From Plebeiibacterium marinum (GTDB lineage Bacteria; Bacteroidota; Bacteroidia; Bacteroidales; Marinilabiliaceae), in NCBI RefSeq assembly GCF_026013615.1, contig NZ_JAPDPI010000008.1, forward strand, positions 85,030 to 149,029: DNA of 64,000 bases, in the 5' to 3' direction. This document shows, one piece after another, positions 26,901 through 36,229 of the stretch. Within the stretch, counting starts at the first letter, position 1, and each line of letters opens with the position of its first letter. Made by a program: the position numbers and the translations under genes. The notes beneath the pieces were generated by a model that saw only the letters and a program-made list of their open reading frames with translations, searched no databases and was not told the origin of the DNA.

Positions 26901-29900
26901 ATGGTTTTAGATAAAATTAAACGCCTGCATTTATTATTCATAGTATTATTTTTTCAAGTTTTTAGCCTTGTCAATGCGCAATCTTTCGATTTTAAGAGTT
27001 TTGACTCAGACATGGGCCTGCCACAGAACTTTGTTTACTGTTTAACACAGGATCACAATGGATATTTGTGGATTGGAACTGGCGAAGGACTTGTTCGATA
27101 CGATGGGATTAACTTTGTTACTTATACCCAAAATGATTCTTTAGCATCTGATTTTGTTCATTCTCTTTACGTAGATACCCAAGGTACTTTGTGGGTGGGG
27201 CATGAAAATGGAACTTTGTCCTATCGCGATGCTGACGGTTTTCATAAGGTGATACCGGAGGAGAGAGCTACTAGTTGGATCAAGGATATATGCCAGGATG
27301 AAGTTGGTAATATATGGGCTACAGTACAAAATAATGGGGTGCTGAAAATATCAGAAAACAAAAAGATTACGACGTTTTTCGACAGGGATTTGTTTGGGGA
27401 TAAGAATTATTATTCTCTTGAAAGTATTGATCAGTTTCATGTGTTGTTGGGGACTTCAGATGGGTTGTTTATTTTAAGGGTGAGCCCTGAAAGTGAAGCC
27501 GTTTCTATGACAGAAGTCGAAGATGTACCACCAACTGCTATTAATTCAGTTATAAAACGCAGGGCTATTGAGGGTGAGTATTGGATTGCTACTGAGGATG
27601 AGGGCTTTTATTTGTTTACCTATGATAGTAAAGAAGCAAAGCATTTTGCCAACAACAAGCTTTGCATCCAGTTTGATGTAGACCATGAAAATATCCTGGA
27701 TATTTTTGAAGAGAGGGACGGAAACCTTATGTTGGCAACATGGGGGAGCGGGGTAATCAAATTGTTTTGGGATGATGCCACGCAAAGCTTTACGGAGTCG
27801 TTTAATTTTTCAACAGAGAATGGCCTTAACCATGATTTTATAAAAAAAATATTGGCCGACAGGGAAAATAATTATTGGTTTGCTACTTATGGAGGGGGCG
27901 TATCTGTTTTGCTTAATGAGTGCTTTATTCATTATGATCTTGAAAATATTGGCTTTAAACAGAGTAAGGCGGTTTCTGTATTAACCCTTAATAATAATCT
28001 TTGGATTGGATTAGATAACGGGATTTTACGGACAGATCAATTTTGTTTTGCTGATCATGAGTTTTATGATGAAGAGCTGGGTATTCCAACCGACAGGATT
28101 AATAGTTTTGAATATGATGATGATGGTGTTTTGTGGGTTGCTTCTGCAAACAAGGGTTTGTATTATCGAAAACCTAATGATTTAAGGTTTAAAAGATATA
28201 ATTACTCAAAATCTATTATTGGTAATCGTATCAATGATATGGCCATATTGGAGTCTAAAATATATCTTGCTACTAGTGGAGGTTTTTATGTGCTGGATTC
28301 AAAAACAGATAAGGTAACTCGTTATACAACAGAAGATAGGTTGCCTCATAACAATATTAATTTTGTATATATAGACCGAAATAATAAAGTTTGGATCGGT
28401 CCAAAATCCAGTGGTATTTGCATGCTTGATTCAGCAAATATTGAGGTTCACAAAATTTCTCGTGCGCCTATCAATGTCTCCGGGATGACGGAAGATGCAG
28501 ATGGGAATATTTGGCTATCAACAGTAGGAAAAGGAATTATTGAATACACTGACTCTATCAAGCAGATTGATGTTAGTGAGGGATTAGCCAAAAACTATTG
28601 TTACGATATTATTTGTGATAAAAATAACCGCCTATGGGTTTGTCATCAGCCAGGGATAAGCTCAATAGATCTGAACACCATGCAGATTAAGAATATGGGT
28701 TTTAAAGATAAAATGGGTGGAGATTTTTACCGTTTATGGGAGGATAAGGAGAAAAGCATCTGGTTTGCATCCAGCCATGGGGTGGTAAAATATTTTCCTG
28801 ACAGGGATAGAAAGAATGATGTTGCCCCTATGTTAAACTTCACGAACATTAAAATTGCTGGTGTAGAGTACCCTCTAAACAAGCCAATTGTTCTGGATTA
28901 TCCATATCGAATTCCTAATTATAGGTTCCGTTTTGAGTTTACAGGTATTAGTTTTAAGGATCCTTTGGCGGTTACTTATCAATATAAGATGATTGAGGAG
29001 GGAGAAGAGGATAATAATGAATGGGTTGATCTGGGGTATACTAATTATCGTGAGTATGAGTTTCTTCCTTCGGGTAAATATAAATTGCAGTTGAGAGCGT
29101 TTAATGCCGATGGGGTTGTAAATACAAAGCCTATCTCTGTGTCAATTGAAATTAAGTATCCTTTTTGGAGAAAAGCCTGGTTCATTTTAGTCTGTATAGT
29201 CCTTTGTGTAATCCTGTTTTATCTGATAATGAAATTCAGGATGAGGGCTCTTAGAAAGAGAAATGAAGCTCTTGCCAGGGAGGTTGCTGCCCAAACTGTT
29301 GAAATTCGATCGCAAAAGAATGAATTGGAAAAGAAAAACCAGGATATTACCGCTAGTATTAATTATGCTAAACGTATCCAGAAATCAATATTGCCACAGG
29401 TTGATACCTTAAAAACCACGTTTCCTGAGTCGTTTATATTTTTTGCACCGCGGGACATTGTAAGTGGTGATTTTTATTGGTTTAACCGGAGCAAAGATTT
29501 GTTTACCTTATGTTGTGCAGATTGTACAGGACATGGGGTTCCTGGGGCATTTATGTCAATGATTGGATCTACTTTATTAAATGATATTTATAAACTTGAG
29601 GATGTTAACACACCTGCCGATATACTAGAAAGGCTTGATAATGATATTCGTATTTTGCTTCAAACCGAAGGTGATGATCAAGCTAAAGATGGTATGGATA
29701 TTTCGGTGATCCAGATTAATATGTCTACCGGGAAAGTGGTGCTCGCTTCAGCTAAGCGTCCGGTTTATTTGTTTATTAATAATGAACTGACAGTTTATAA
29801 TGGAACTCGTAGGAGTATTGGCGACGATGAGCTGGCCTCAGAAACAACGTTTGTAAATTATGAGTATGAATGTTCAAAAGGTGATTCTATCTATTTGTTT

Positions 29901-30095
29901 TCTGATGGCTATCCAGATCAGTTTGGAGGTGCGAAAGGAAAGAAAATGATGAAGGTTGGTGTGAAAAGGTTGCTTGAAGAAATCCATCAAAAGCCAATGG
30001 AAAAACAAGGGGAATTGGTTAGGGATAACTTCATGAATTGGATGGGTGAACTGGAGCAGGTTGATGATGTGCTGTTTATGGGATTGAGGTTGTAA
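26901..30095 (+). CDS. Beta-propeller sensor with SpoIIE serine phosphatase output (second copy)
   Basis: The 1064-residue protein has the same order as the gene at 1682-4837. It has a signal peptide (about 1-26), Reg_prop propellers (about 30-640, motif WIGTGEGLVRYDG) and Y_Y_Y (about 675-750). A transmembrane helix (about 760-780), a coiled coil and a SpoIIE PP2C domain from about 840 complete it (DIVSGDFYWF, DCTGHGVPGAFMS, LFSDGYPDQFGG). It presumably senses a periplasmic ligand and dephosphorylates a cytoplasmic serine/threonine-phosphorylated partner. Position at the end of the type IX cargo operon suggests feedback on surface assembly (inferred). No kinase or STAS partner is in the window. 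Confidence 0.88.
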   Translation: MVLDKIKRLHLLFIVLFFQVFSLVNAQSFDFKSFDSDMGLPQNFVYCLTQDHNGYLWIGTGEGLVRYDGINFVTYTQNDSLASDFVHSLYVDTQGTLWVGHENGTLSYRDADGFHKVIPEERATSWIKDICQDEVGNIWATVQNNGVLKISENKKITTFFDRDLFGDKNYYSLESIDQFHVLLGTSDGLFILRVSPESEAVSMTEVEDVPPTAINSVIKRRAIEGEYWIATEDEGFYLFTYDSKEAKHFANNKLCIQFDVDHENILDIFEERDGNLMLATWGSGVIKLFWDDATQSFTESFNFSTENGLNHDFIKKILADRENNYWFATYGGGVSVLLNECFIHYDLENIGFKQSKAVSVLTLNNNLWIGLDNGILRTDQFCFADHEFYDEELGIPTDRINSFEYDDDGVLWVASANKGLYYRKPNDLRFKRYNYSKSIIGNRINDMAILESKIYLATSGGFYVLDSKTDKVTRYTTEDRLPHNNINFVYIDRNNKVWIGPKSSGICMLDSANIEVHKISRAPINVSGMTEDADGNIWLSTVGKGIIEYTDSIKQIDVSEGLAKNYCYDIICDKNNRLWVCHQPGISSIDLNTMQIKNMGFKDKMGGDFYRLWEDKEKSIWFASSHGVVKYFPDRDRKNDVAPMLNFTNIKIAGVEYPLNKPIVLDYPYRIPNYRFRFEFTGISFKDPLAVTYQYKMIEEGEEDNNEWVDLGYTNYREYEFLPSGKYKLQLRAFNADGVVNTKPISVSIEIKYPFWRKAWFILVCIVLCVILFYLIMKFRMRALRKRNEALAREVAAQTVEIRSQKNELEKKNQDITASINYAKRIQKSILPQVDTLKTTFPESFIFFAPRDIVSGDFYWFNRSKDLFTLCCADCTGHGVPGAFMSMIGSTLLNDIYKLEDVNTPADILERLDNDIRILLQTEGDDQAKDGMDISVIQINMSTGKVVLASAKRPVYLFINNELTVYNGTRRSIGDDELASETTFVNYEYECSKGDSIYLFSDGYPDQFGGAKGKKMMKVGVKRLLEEIHQKPMEKQGELVRDNFMNWMGELEQVDDVLFMGLRL

Positions 30096-30180
30096 TAGTG
30101 ATATTTATAGGTTTATACGAGCCAAGGGATATAGCCGGAATGGTATTGTTATTATAGTTTTAACTCCTTGGAAGGCATAT

Positions 30181-30210
30181 AAAAAGCCATCCCATATTAT
30201 TGAGATGGCT
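30181..30210 (-). terminator. Intrinsic terminator of the thioredoxin-TPR gene
   Basis: AGCCATC / GATGGCT stem followed by TTTTT on the minus strand, 22 bp beyond the stop at 30232. Confidence 0.75.
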
Positions 30211-30231
30211 GAGTTTGTTCGGTAATGTATG

Positions 30232-31434
30232 CTAATTGCTTTTTAAGCTGTCCTTAAATCGCTGCAGTTCTTTTGTGTAAAATCCTAATTGTTCATGTTT
30301 GTTTTTCTGGGCAATATCTATTGCTATTTCTTCATATTTAATTGCGTCTTCAATATTACCTAAATCAAAAAGAATATGAGCGTATGTGTCGTTAAAAAAG
30401 TGATTGTCAGGCCAACTCTTGCATGTAGACTCGGAGTAAGGTTTTATAAGCTCTAGAGCATCTTTATTGGGCGAATCTTTTTGCATTTTGTAAATCTGCC
30501 AGCATAAATCATTTAAAGCTATTGGTTTGATGTTCGCTTTTGATAGATACTCTTTTGCTTTTGAGATAAAAATAGTCATATTTTCAGGGTTGTTGCTACG
30601 TCTGCAATCACTAAATGCCTTAAAGAAATCGTTACGTAATTTGAAAGTTTTATATAGTTCGGCGTCAACAAGAGCAAGTGAGTCAATTTTTTCCGGATTA
30701 TCCCTATGTTTATAGCTGTAGAATCCAAAGCCGCTTAATATCTTGTTTTCAACATCTTCTTTTCCTACTAACTCTTCAAACTCTTCTCTGTGCTCCAGTA
30801 CAAATTTAAATTGGGGATTATCCAGGTCTTGCACAAATCTATTTATTAAGTTCCATGATTCTTCTGATATTTTTTTGTCCGCAGTTAGGGTAGTAAAATA
30901 GTCGTTTAGTAGATTGTCTTTATTTTCTGCGCCAGGATAAGCTTGTAAATATTGGGTTATGACTTCTGCTGTTCTGTCGCCCTGGTCTAATTTGGTTTTA
31001 AAATACCTGAAATTTTTTGAGTCATCTAACGCTGTTTTACCTAGTTCAATAACGCTATTTGCATCCCCTGCGCCAAGTTGTGCATGAATGATTTCCCCAT
31101 CCGAATCTAAGAATAGTAAAGTAGGAAAAGCCTGTATTTTATACTTTTCCATGATATTGGCTCCTTCGGTTGATTCCATATCAAATTTTACGTTGATGAA
31201 ATGACTGTTGTAAAACTCACCAACTTCTTTTTGTGGAAATACATTTTTTGCCAATTGTTTACAGGGGCCGCACCATTTTGTATAGCAATCGATGAATACA
31301 GGTTTCTTAAGCTTTTCTGACTTCTTCAGAATGTCTGACAAAAGGGAATCGTGGCTGAAAATAATGCCTTGTTCCTGGGCAAATAATGCATAGCTGAATG
31401 TAATCAGCATGGATAATAATGCTATTTTCTTCAT
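30232..31434 (-). CDS. Secreted thioredoxin-fold protein with helical repeats
   Basis: The 400-residue protein has a signal peptide (about 1-19). A thioredoxin domain (about 25-135) carries the redox motif KWCGPCKQ, cis-Pro loop AFPTLLFLD and a DsbD-gamma-like start (KKPVFIDCYTKWCG). A C-terminal helical TPR-like region (about 140-395) follows. It probably acts as a periplasmic thiol:disulfide reductase or chaperone. Monocistronic, with its own terminator; two dyads lie in its upstream region. Confidence 0.88.
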   Translation of the reverse strand: MKKIALLSMLITFSYALFAQEQGIIFSHDSLLSDILKKSEKLKKPVFIDCYTKWCGPCKQLAKNVFPQKEVGEFYNSHFINVKFDMESTEGANIMEKYKIQAFPTLLFLDSDGEIIHAQLGAGDANSVIELGKTALDDSKNFRYFKTKLDQGDRTAEVITQYLQAYPGAENKDNLLNDYFTTLTADKKISEESWNLINRFVQDLDNPQFKFVLEHREEFEELVGKEDVENKILSGFGFYSYKHRDNPEKIDSLALVDAELYKTFKLRNDFFKAFSDCRRSNNPENMTIFISKAKEYLSKANIKPIALNDLCWQIYKMQKDSPNKDALELIKPYSESTCKSWPDNHFFNDTYAHILFDLGNIEDAIKYEEIAIDIAQKNKHEQLGFYTKELQRFKDSLKSN

Positions 31435-31491
31435 TTTGAAAGTTTAATTTTTGATATTATGAAGATTCAGAATATCAAATGGTTATCATTT

Positions 31492-31507
31492 AACTAAATA
31501 TTTAGTT
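31492..31507. promoter_or_regulatory. Perfect 16-bp palindrome upstream of the thioredoxin-TPR gene
   Basis: AACTAAATATTTAGTT is perfect and extends further with one mismatch. A separate 9-bp inverted repeat (TTTGATATT at 31450-31458, AATATCAAA at 31471-31479) lies between it and the start codon at 31434. Possible operators. Confidence 0.4.
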
Positions 31508-31564
31508 TAAATATAGCTAAATAATTTTCAATCGGAACAAAGAATGATAGAAAATGTAATAAAT

Positions 31565-31598
31565 AAAAAAAGCCACTCCGAAATTTCGAAGAGGCTTT
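31565..31598 (-). terminator. Intrinsic terminator after mutB
   Basis: A 15-bp stem with two mismatches (31569-31583 with 31584-31598) is followed on the minus strand by a T-rich run. It lies about 100 bp past the mutB stop. Confidence 0.7.
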
Positions 31599-31666
31599 AC
31601 TTATTTTTAACTCAGAGTTCTAATTGAATTTAAAACCCTGAGTTATTTTATTGAGTTACAAAATCG

Positions 31667-31701
31667 ACTTTTAACTTTCGACTATGTACTTTTAACTTAT
31701 T
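31667..31701. repeat. Degenerate heptamer array overlapping the mutB stop codon
   Basis: Five consecutive 7-bp units beginning ACT (ACTTTTA, ACTTTCG, ACTATGT, ACTTTTA, ACTTATT) run in register; the stop codon at 31697-31699 lies in the last. The period matches the heptamer arrays around the four-helix-bundle gene at 33874-34318, suggesting a related relic. Confidence 0.5.
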
Positions 31702-33853
31702 CTGCGGCTTCTAATAATAAGCTTAGGATGTCAGTAGCTGCTTTAGATACAGATGTACCAGGACCAAAGATAGCAACAGCACCAGCTTCGTATAAGAAAT
31801 CGTAGTCTTGTGCAGGGATTACACCACCACAGATAACCATGATATCTTCGCGACCTAACTTTTTAAGTTCTTCAATAATTTGAGGAACTAAAGTTTTATG
31901 GCCGGCAGCCAATGAAGAAACACCCACTACGTGAACATCATTTTCAACAGCTTGTTTTGCCGCTTCAGCAGGAGTTTGGAACAATGGACCCATATCCACG
32001 TCGAAACCTATATCTGCGTATCCTGTTGCAACAACTTTTGCTCCACGGTCGTGACCGTCTTGTCCCATTTTTGCAATCATAATACGAGGTTGGCGACCTT
32101 CCTTCTCTGCAAAATCTTTTGCTAAAGCAGTTGCTTTTTCGAATTCAGGATCTTTTCCTGCTTCGCTTGAGTAAACTCCACTAATTGAACGAATCACAGC
32201 TTTATATCTTCCAACAATTTTTTCACATGCATCAGAAATCTCACCAAGAGAAGCGTTTTTCTTAGCAGCATCTACTGCCAATTCAAGTAAGTTACCTTCA
32301 CCTGTTTCAACAGCTTTAGTGATAGCAGCAAGAGCAGCCTGGCACTCTTCCTCGTTACGCTCTGCTTTAAGTTTATTTAAGCGCTCAATTTGCGAAAGAC
32401 GTACAGCTGAGTTATCGATATCCAAAATGTCGATTGGATCTTCTTTTTCCAAACGGTATTTGTTGGTACCCACGATAGTTTGTGAACCTGAATCGATTTT
32501 AGCTTGTGCACGGGCAGCCGCTTCTTCGATACGCATTTTAGGTACACCACTTTCGATAGCTTTAGCCATACCGCCAAGCTCTTCAACTTCCTCGATAAGA
32601 GCCCAAGCTTTTTCTACCAATTCGTTAGTCAATGACTCAACGTAGTAAGAACCGGCCCAAGGGTCAACAGATTTACAGATTTGTGTTTCATCCTGAATGT
32701 AAATCTGGGTATTACGTGCAATACGAGCAGAGAAATCGGTTGGTAATGCAATCGCCTCATCCAATGCGTTAGTGTGTAACGACTGGGTATGACCTAATGC
32801 AGAAGCCATAGCCTCAATACAAGTACGACCAACGTTGTTGAATGGATCTTGCTCCGTTAGCGACCATCCTGAAGTTTGGGAGTGCGTACGTAATGCCAAT
32901 GATTTTGGGTTTTTAGGATTGAATTGTTTAACAATCTTAGCCCAAAGCATACGACCTGCACGCATCTTAGCAATCTCCATGAAGTGGTTTGTTCCAATTG
33001 CCCAGAAGAAAGACAAACGAGGAGCAAATGAATCGATATCCATACCAGCGTTAACACCGGCGCGTAAGTACTCTAAACCATCAGCTAAAGTATAAGCCAA
33101 CTCGATATCTGCAGTTGCACCAGCTTCTTGCATGTGGTAACCTGAGATAGAGATTGAGTTAAACTTAGGCATGTTTTTAGAAGTGTACTCAAAGATATCA
33201 GCGATAACTTTCATAGAGAATTTAGGTGGGTAGATATAAGTGTTACGCACCATGAACTCTTTCAAGATATCATTTTGAATAGTACCTGATAATTGATCAA
33301 GAGTAGCTCCTTGCTCTAAACCTGCAACAATGTAAAACGCCAATACAGGAAGTACAGCTCCGTTCATTGTCATAGATACCGACATTTTATCCAATGGAAT
33401 ACCATCAAAAAGAATACGCATATCTTTGATAGAATCGATAGCCACACCTGCTTTACCTACATCACCAACCACACGCTCGTGATCTGAATCGTAACCACGG
33501 TGAGTAGCCAGGTCAAATGCTACAGAAAGACCTTTTTGTCCTGCAGCAAGGTTTCTTTTATAAAATGCATTTGATTCCTCTGCAGTAGAGAAACCTGCAT
33601 ACTGACGAATAGTCCATGGACGCATTGCATACATCACAGAGTATGGTCCGCGTAGGTATGGAGGTAAACCTGCAGCGTAGTTCAGGTGCTCCATTCCTTC
33701 TAAATCGTCTTTTGAGTATACACTCTTAACAGGGATCTGCTCTGGAGTTACCCAGTCTTTTGTAATCCCATTTGCTTTCTCCCACTCTGAGGCATTAACC
33801 TCACCAGTAGAAGACTTTTTGAAATCTATATTTTTAAAATCTGGTCTTGCCAT
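31697..33853 (-). CDS. mutB: Methylmalonyl-CoA mutase large (catalytic) subunit
   Basis: The 718-residue subunit interconverts succinyl-CoA and methylmalonyl-CoA with adenosylcobalamin, linking the TCA cycle to propionate production or use. Seen: the catalytic TIM barrel (about 20-560) with [20 protein letters not shown] and the substrate-site [10 protein letters not shown]. The C-terminal B12 domain follows (about 580-710) with the cobalt-ligand motif [11 protein letters not shown]. It pairs with the small subunit encoded upstream on the same strand, but a four-helix-bundle gene with repeat arrays lies between them. No meaB-type chaperone GTPase is in view. Confidence 0.98.
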   Translation of the reverse strand: MARPDFKNIDFKKSSTGEVNASEWEKANGITKDWVTPEQIPVKSVYSKDDLEGMEHLNYAAGLPPYLRGPYSVMYAMRPWTIRQYAGFSTAEESNAFYKRNLAAGQKGLSVAFDLATHRGYDSDHERVVGDVGKAGVAIDSIKDMRILFDGIPLDKMSVSMTMNGAVLPVLAFYIVAGLEQGATLDQLSGTIQNDILKEFMVRNTYIYPPKFSMKVIADIFEYTSKNMPKFNSISISGYHMQEAGATADIELAYTLADGLEYLRAGVNAGMDIDSFAPRLSFFWAIGTNHFMEIAKMRAGRMLWAKIVKQFNPKNPKSLALRTHSQTSGWSLTEQDPFNNVGRTCIEAMASALGHTQSLHTNALDEAIALPTDFSARIARNTQIYIQDETQICKSVDPWAGSYYVESLTNELVEKAWALIEEVEELGGMAKAIESGVPKMRIEEAAARAQAKIDSGSQTIVGTNKYRLEKEDPIDILDIDNSAVRLSQIERLNKLKAERNEEECQAALAAITKAVETGEGNLLELAVDAAKKNASLGEISDACEKIVGRYKAVIRSISGVYSSEAGKDPEFEKATALAKDFAEKEGRQPRIMIAKMGQDGHDRGAKVVATGYADIGFDVDMGPLFQTPAEAAKQAVENDVHVVGVSSLAAGHKTLVPQIIEELKKLGREDIMVICGGVIPAQDYDFLYEAGAVAIFGPGTSVSKAATDILSLLLEAAE

Positions 33854-33873
33854 TTTTTCTATTTATTAAGAAA

Positions 33874-33908
33874 AAGTATCAAGTATCAAGTATCAAGTAT
33901 CAAGACTT
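33874..33908 (+). repeat. Left heptamer array of the four-helix-bundle element
   Basis: Four perfect tandem AAGTATC units (33874-33901) followed by AAGACTT (33902-33908). The same AAGTATC-AAGACTT end, in inverted orientation, closes the other side of the element. It starts 20 bp upstream of the mutB start codon. Confidence 0.85.
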
Positions 33909-33924
33909 GAAACTCGATATTATA

Positions 33925-34272
33925 TCAATACTTAGACTTTAATGAATATAACATTCTTTGTATTTCCTTAATCTGAGGTTCTGTTTCGTTTAAAACATTC
34001 TCAGAGATATATTCTAAATCAACACACAATAATAGCTGAGTTTCTAATTCAAAACTAGATCCATAAGCTATATCAAGAAATCGGCCAAAATCTTTATCAG
34101 TTCCTCTACCTGCACCTTCTGCAATATTAGATGGAATAGAAACGACTGCTCGTCTCATTTGGCTGATCAGTCCAAAAGATTCTTCTTTAGGAAAGATGTT
34201 AGTAATCTGGTAAATAGTTTTTACTAACATTCTTGATTTTTGCCAAACTTTTAATTCTTTAAAATTATGCAT
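33925..34272 (-). CDS. Four-helix-bundle protein of the 23S rRNA intervening-sequence (S23/IVP) family
   Basis: The 115-residue protein has the family's typical length and motifs: FKELKVWQKSRMLV at the start, FPKEESFGLISQMRRAVVSIPSNIAEGAGR in the middle (SNIAEG hallmark), and FLDIAYGSSFELETQL. The family occurs inside 23S rRNA intervening sequences of some bacteria and as free-standing genes in Bacteroidota; the fold is shared with the Avd protein of diversity-generating retroelements. Its function is not established. Here it sits between mutA and mutB in the same orientation, flanked by inverted heptamer arrays. Confidence 0.93.
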   Translation of the reverse strand: MHNFKELKVWQKSRMLVKTIYQITNIFPKEESFGLISQMRRAVVSIPSNIAEGAGRGTDKDFGRFLDIAYGSSFELETQLLLCVDLEYISENVLNETEPQIKEIQRMLYSLKSKY

Positions 34273-34283
34273 CTTGCAAATAA

Positions 34284-34318
34284 AAGTCTTGATACTTGTG
34301 TCTTGATACTTGTGTCTT
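34284..34318 (-). repeat. Right heptamer array of the four-helix-bundle element
   Basis: On the minus strand the units read AAGACAC, AAGTATC, AAGACAC, AAGTATC, AAGACTT. They mirror the left array and end inward with the same AAGTATC-AAGACTT. The array begins 1 bp after the mutA stop codon (34320-34322). Confidence 0.85.
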
Positions 34319-34319
34319 A

Positions 34320-36185
34320 TTAAAGTCCTAGCTCCTTACTAAACCCTTGAAGTGTTTCAAGAACGTTAGAACGAACGTTGATGAAGTTTGTGATACCTTT
34401 AGCTTTTAACTCATCTGCACAAGCTGGTGCTCCGGCAACCACAAAAATAGCTTCACCGTTGATTGCCTTGTAAGCAGCTGGAGCAGCTTCAGTGTACTCG
34501 TCGTCTGAAGAACAAAGTACGATGATATCAGCACCGGCAGCTTTAGCAGCTTCAACACCTTCTTCAACAGTAGCAAAACCATTGTTGTCGATTACCTGGT
34601 AACCGGCACAAGCAAAGAAGTTACATGAGAATTGAGAACGAGCTAAACGCATAGCTAAGTTTCCGTAAGTAAGCATAAATACTTTAGGAGCTTTAGGAGC
34701 TTTTTCAGTAGCTAAACGTAATGTTTCAAACTCTTCAGCACCACGGAATGCAACGATTGGTTCAACAATAGTTTCACCTGAACAACAAGATGTTCCACAT
34801 GAAGTTTCTTTAGTGATGGCGTCAGCAACTTTTTCGGTGAAGTTAGGGAACTGGTTGGTTCCAAGTAGGTTTTCACGACGAGTTGCAATAGCTTTTTTAC
34901 GCTTGTCTGCAGTTTCTTTAACAGTGGCCTGAACAAAACCTTCTTTCAATGCAGCTAAATATCCACCTTTATCTTCAGTAGTTACAAAAAGATCCCAGGC
35001 TTGTTGTGCTATACTGTTTGTTAGGTTTTCAATATAGTATGAACCAGCAGAAGGGTCAGTTACTTTATCAAAGTGTGATTCTTCTTTTAATAATAATTGC
35101 TGATTACGGGCAATTCTTTCAGAGAATGCTTCAGATTTTTTGTAAATAGAATCAAACGGCTGAACAGTTAATGAATCAGCTCCACCAATTGTAGCAGACA
35201 TAGCTTCTGTTTGAGTACGAAGCATGTTTACATATGGATCAAAAACAGTTTTGTTCCACTGGGAAGTTTCACAGTGAATAGCCATTTTTGAAGCGTCTTC
35301 TGTAGCAGGGTTGTATGATTTTACGATAGTTGCCCATAACATACGAGCAGCACGTAACTTAGCAATTTCCATAAAGTAGTTACCACCAACCGCAAAGTTA
35401 AACTTCATTGCAGAGGCTGCATCATCAACAGAAACTCCTTTTTCAGTTAATTGAGCCAGGTATTCGTTACCCATAGAAAGCGCAAATGCCAATTCCTGAA
35501 CAATTGAAGAACCTGCATTGTTGAAAAGGCGTCCGTTAACACTGATGGTTCTTAAACCTGCAACAGCGTTTCCTGCTTCGATAATTGCCTTAGCCCGGTC
35601 AACTAATTCTTCAACCGGATAACATGATTTACCAGTTTTTGTTAAACAACCAATTGGGTCGCAATTAACAGAAGCTTTAACTTTTGCTAAGTCGTAGTTG
35701 TTTTTCTTTAAGTAAGCAACAAAAGCTTCAGTAAGCTCTTTGCTTCCTTTCTGAGCTGCAAAGTTTACCTCAACAGCATCAAGTACGATGTCTTTTAAAA
35801 GAGTTTCAAGTGCAGTTTCGTAGTTGTCAACTGCTGCACAAAAACAAAATCCTAATGAAGTAACTCCTTTGGATAATACATCAATAGCTTTTTCGTTTGC
35901 TGCTTTTGCATCATCAGCACAAATGTCTTGACGAACAAACCAGTCGTTGTCTTTTTTAGTTCCCCTGATATAAGGGAATTCGCCAGGAAGACTATCAAGG
36001 TATTTTACACTATCAAGATCTTCTGAACGATAAAAAGGACGAACATTGAAACCTTCATTTGTTCTCCAAACCAGCTTTTTCTCAAAGTCGGCTCCTTTTA
36101 AATCCGCCGTGATTTTTTCCATCCACTGCTCAGTGGTAATTCCAGGAAATTCACTTAATAACGGCTTTTTAGTTTTATCTGCCAT
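34320..36185 (-). CDS. mutA: Methylmalonyl-CoA mutase small subunit
   Basis: The protein is about 621 residues from the ATG at 36185; the longer frame to 36224 starts with TTG inside a predicted promoter and is rejected. It is homologous to mutB across the barrel (SVNGRLFNNAGSSIVQELAFAL, AARMLWATIVKSYNP) but its C-terminal B12-like domain lacks the DxHxxG cobalt-binding motif, as expected for the non-catalytic subunit of the heterodimer. A linker near residue 480 contains an unusual SCGTSCCSGE Cys cluster. First gene of the mutA-mutB transcript. Confidence 0.96.
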   Translation of the reverse strand: MADKTKKPLLSEFPGITTEQWMEKITADLKGADFEKKLVWRTNEGFNVRPFYRSEDLDSVKYLDSLPGEFPYIRGTKKDNDWFVRQDICADDAKAANEKAIDVLSKGVTSLGFCFCAAVDNYETALETLLKDIVLDAVEVNFAAQKGSKELTEAFVAYLKKNNYDLAKVKASVNCDPIGCLTKTGKSCYPVEELVDRAKAIIEAGNAVAGLRTISVNGRLFNNAGSSIVQELAFALSMGNEYLAQLTEKGVSVDDAASAMKFNFAVGGNYFMEIAKLRAARMLWATIVKSYNPATEDASKMAIHCETSQWNKTVFDPYVNMLRTQTEAMSATIGGADSLTVQPFDSIYKKSEAFSERIARNQQLLLKEESHFDKVTDPSAGSYYIENLTNSIAQQAWDLFVTTEDKGGYLAALKEGFVQATVKETADKRKKAIATRRENLLGTNQFPNFTEKVADAITKETSCGTSCCSGETIVEPIVAFRGAEEFETLRLATEKAPKAPKVFMLTYGNLAMRLARSQFSCNFFACAGYQVIDNNGFATVEEGVEAAKAAGADIIVLCSSDDEYTEAAPAAYKAINGEAIFVVAGAPACADELKAKGITNFINVRSNVLETLQGFSKELGL

Positions 36186-36221
36186 AATATAACTATAATA
36201 ACTGTTTGTTTTTTCAGACCG

Positions 36222-36229
36222 CAAAATTA
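36222..36229 (-). promoter_or_regulatory. Candidate -7 element for mutA-mutB
   Basis: TAATTTTG on the minus strand matches TAnnTTTG, 36 bp upstream of the chosen mutA start. Confidence 0.5.

Larger units (their letters stand above)
33874..34318 (-). mobile_element. Candidate inserted element: four-helix-bundle gene between inverted heptamer arrays
   Basis: About 445 bp bounded by two arrays of 7-bp units that face inward and end in the same AAGTATCAAGACTT. It exactly fills the mutA-mutB gap, starting 1 bp after the mutA stop. It encodes no transposase. Insertion by a foreign machinery or by recombination between repeats is inferred, not shown. Confidence 0.45.

Noticed and set aside
33874..34318. 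Classical insertion sequence or diversity-generating retroelement
   Set aside because: No transposase or reverse transcriptase is encoded; only the S23/IVP-like protein is present, although it shares the Avd fold.
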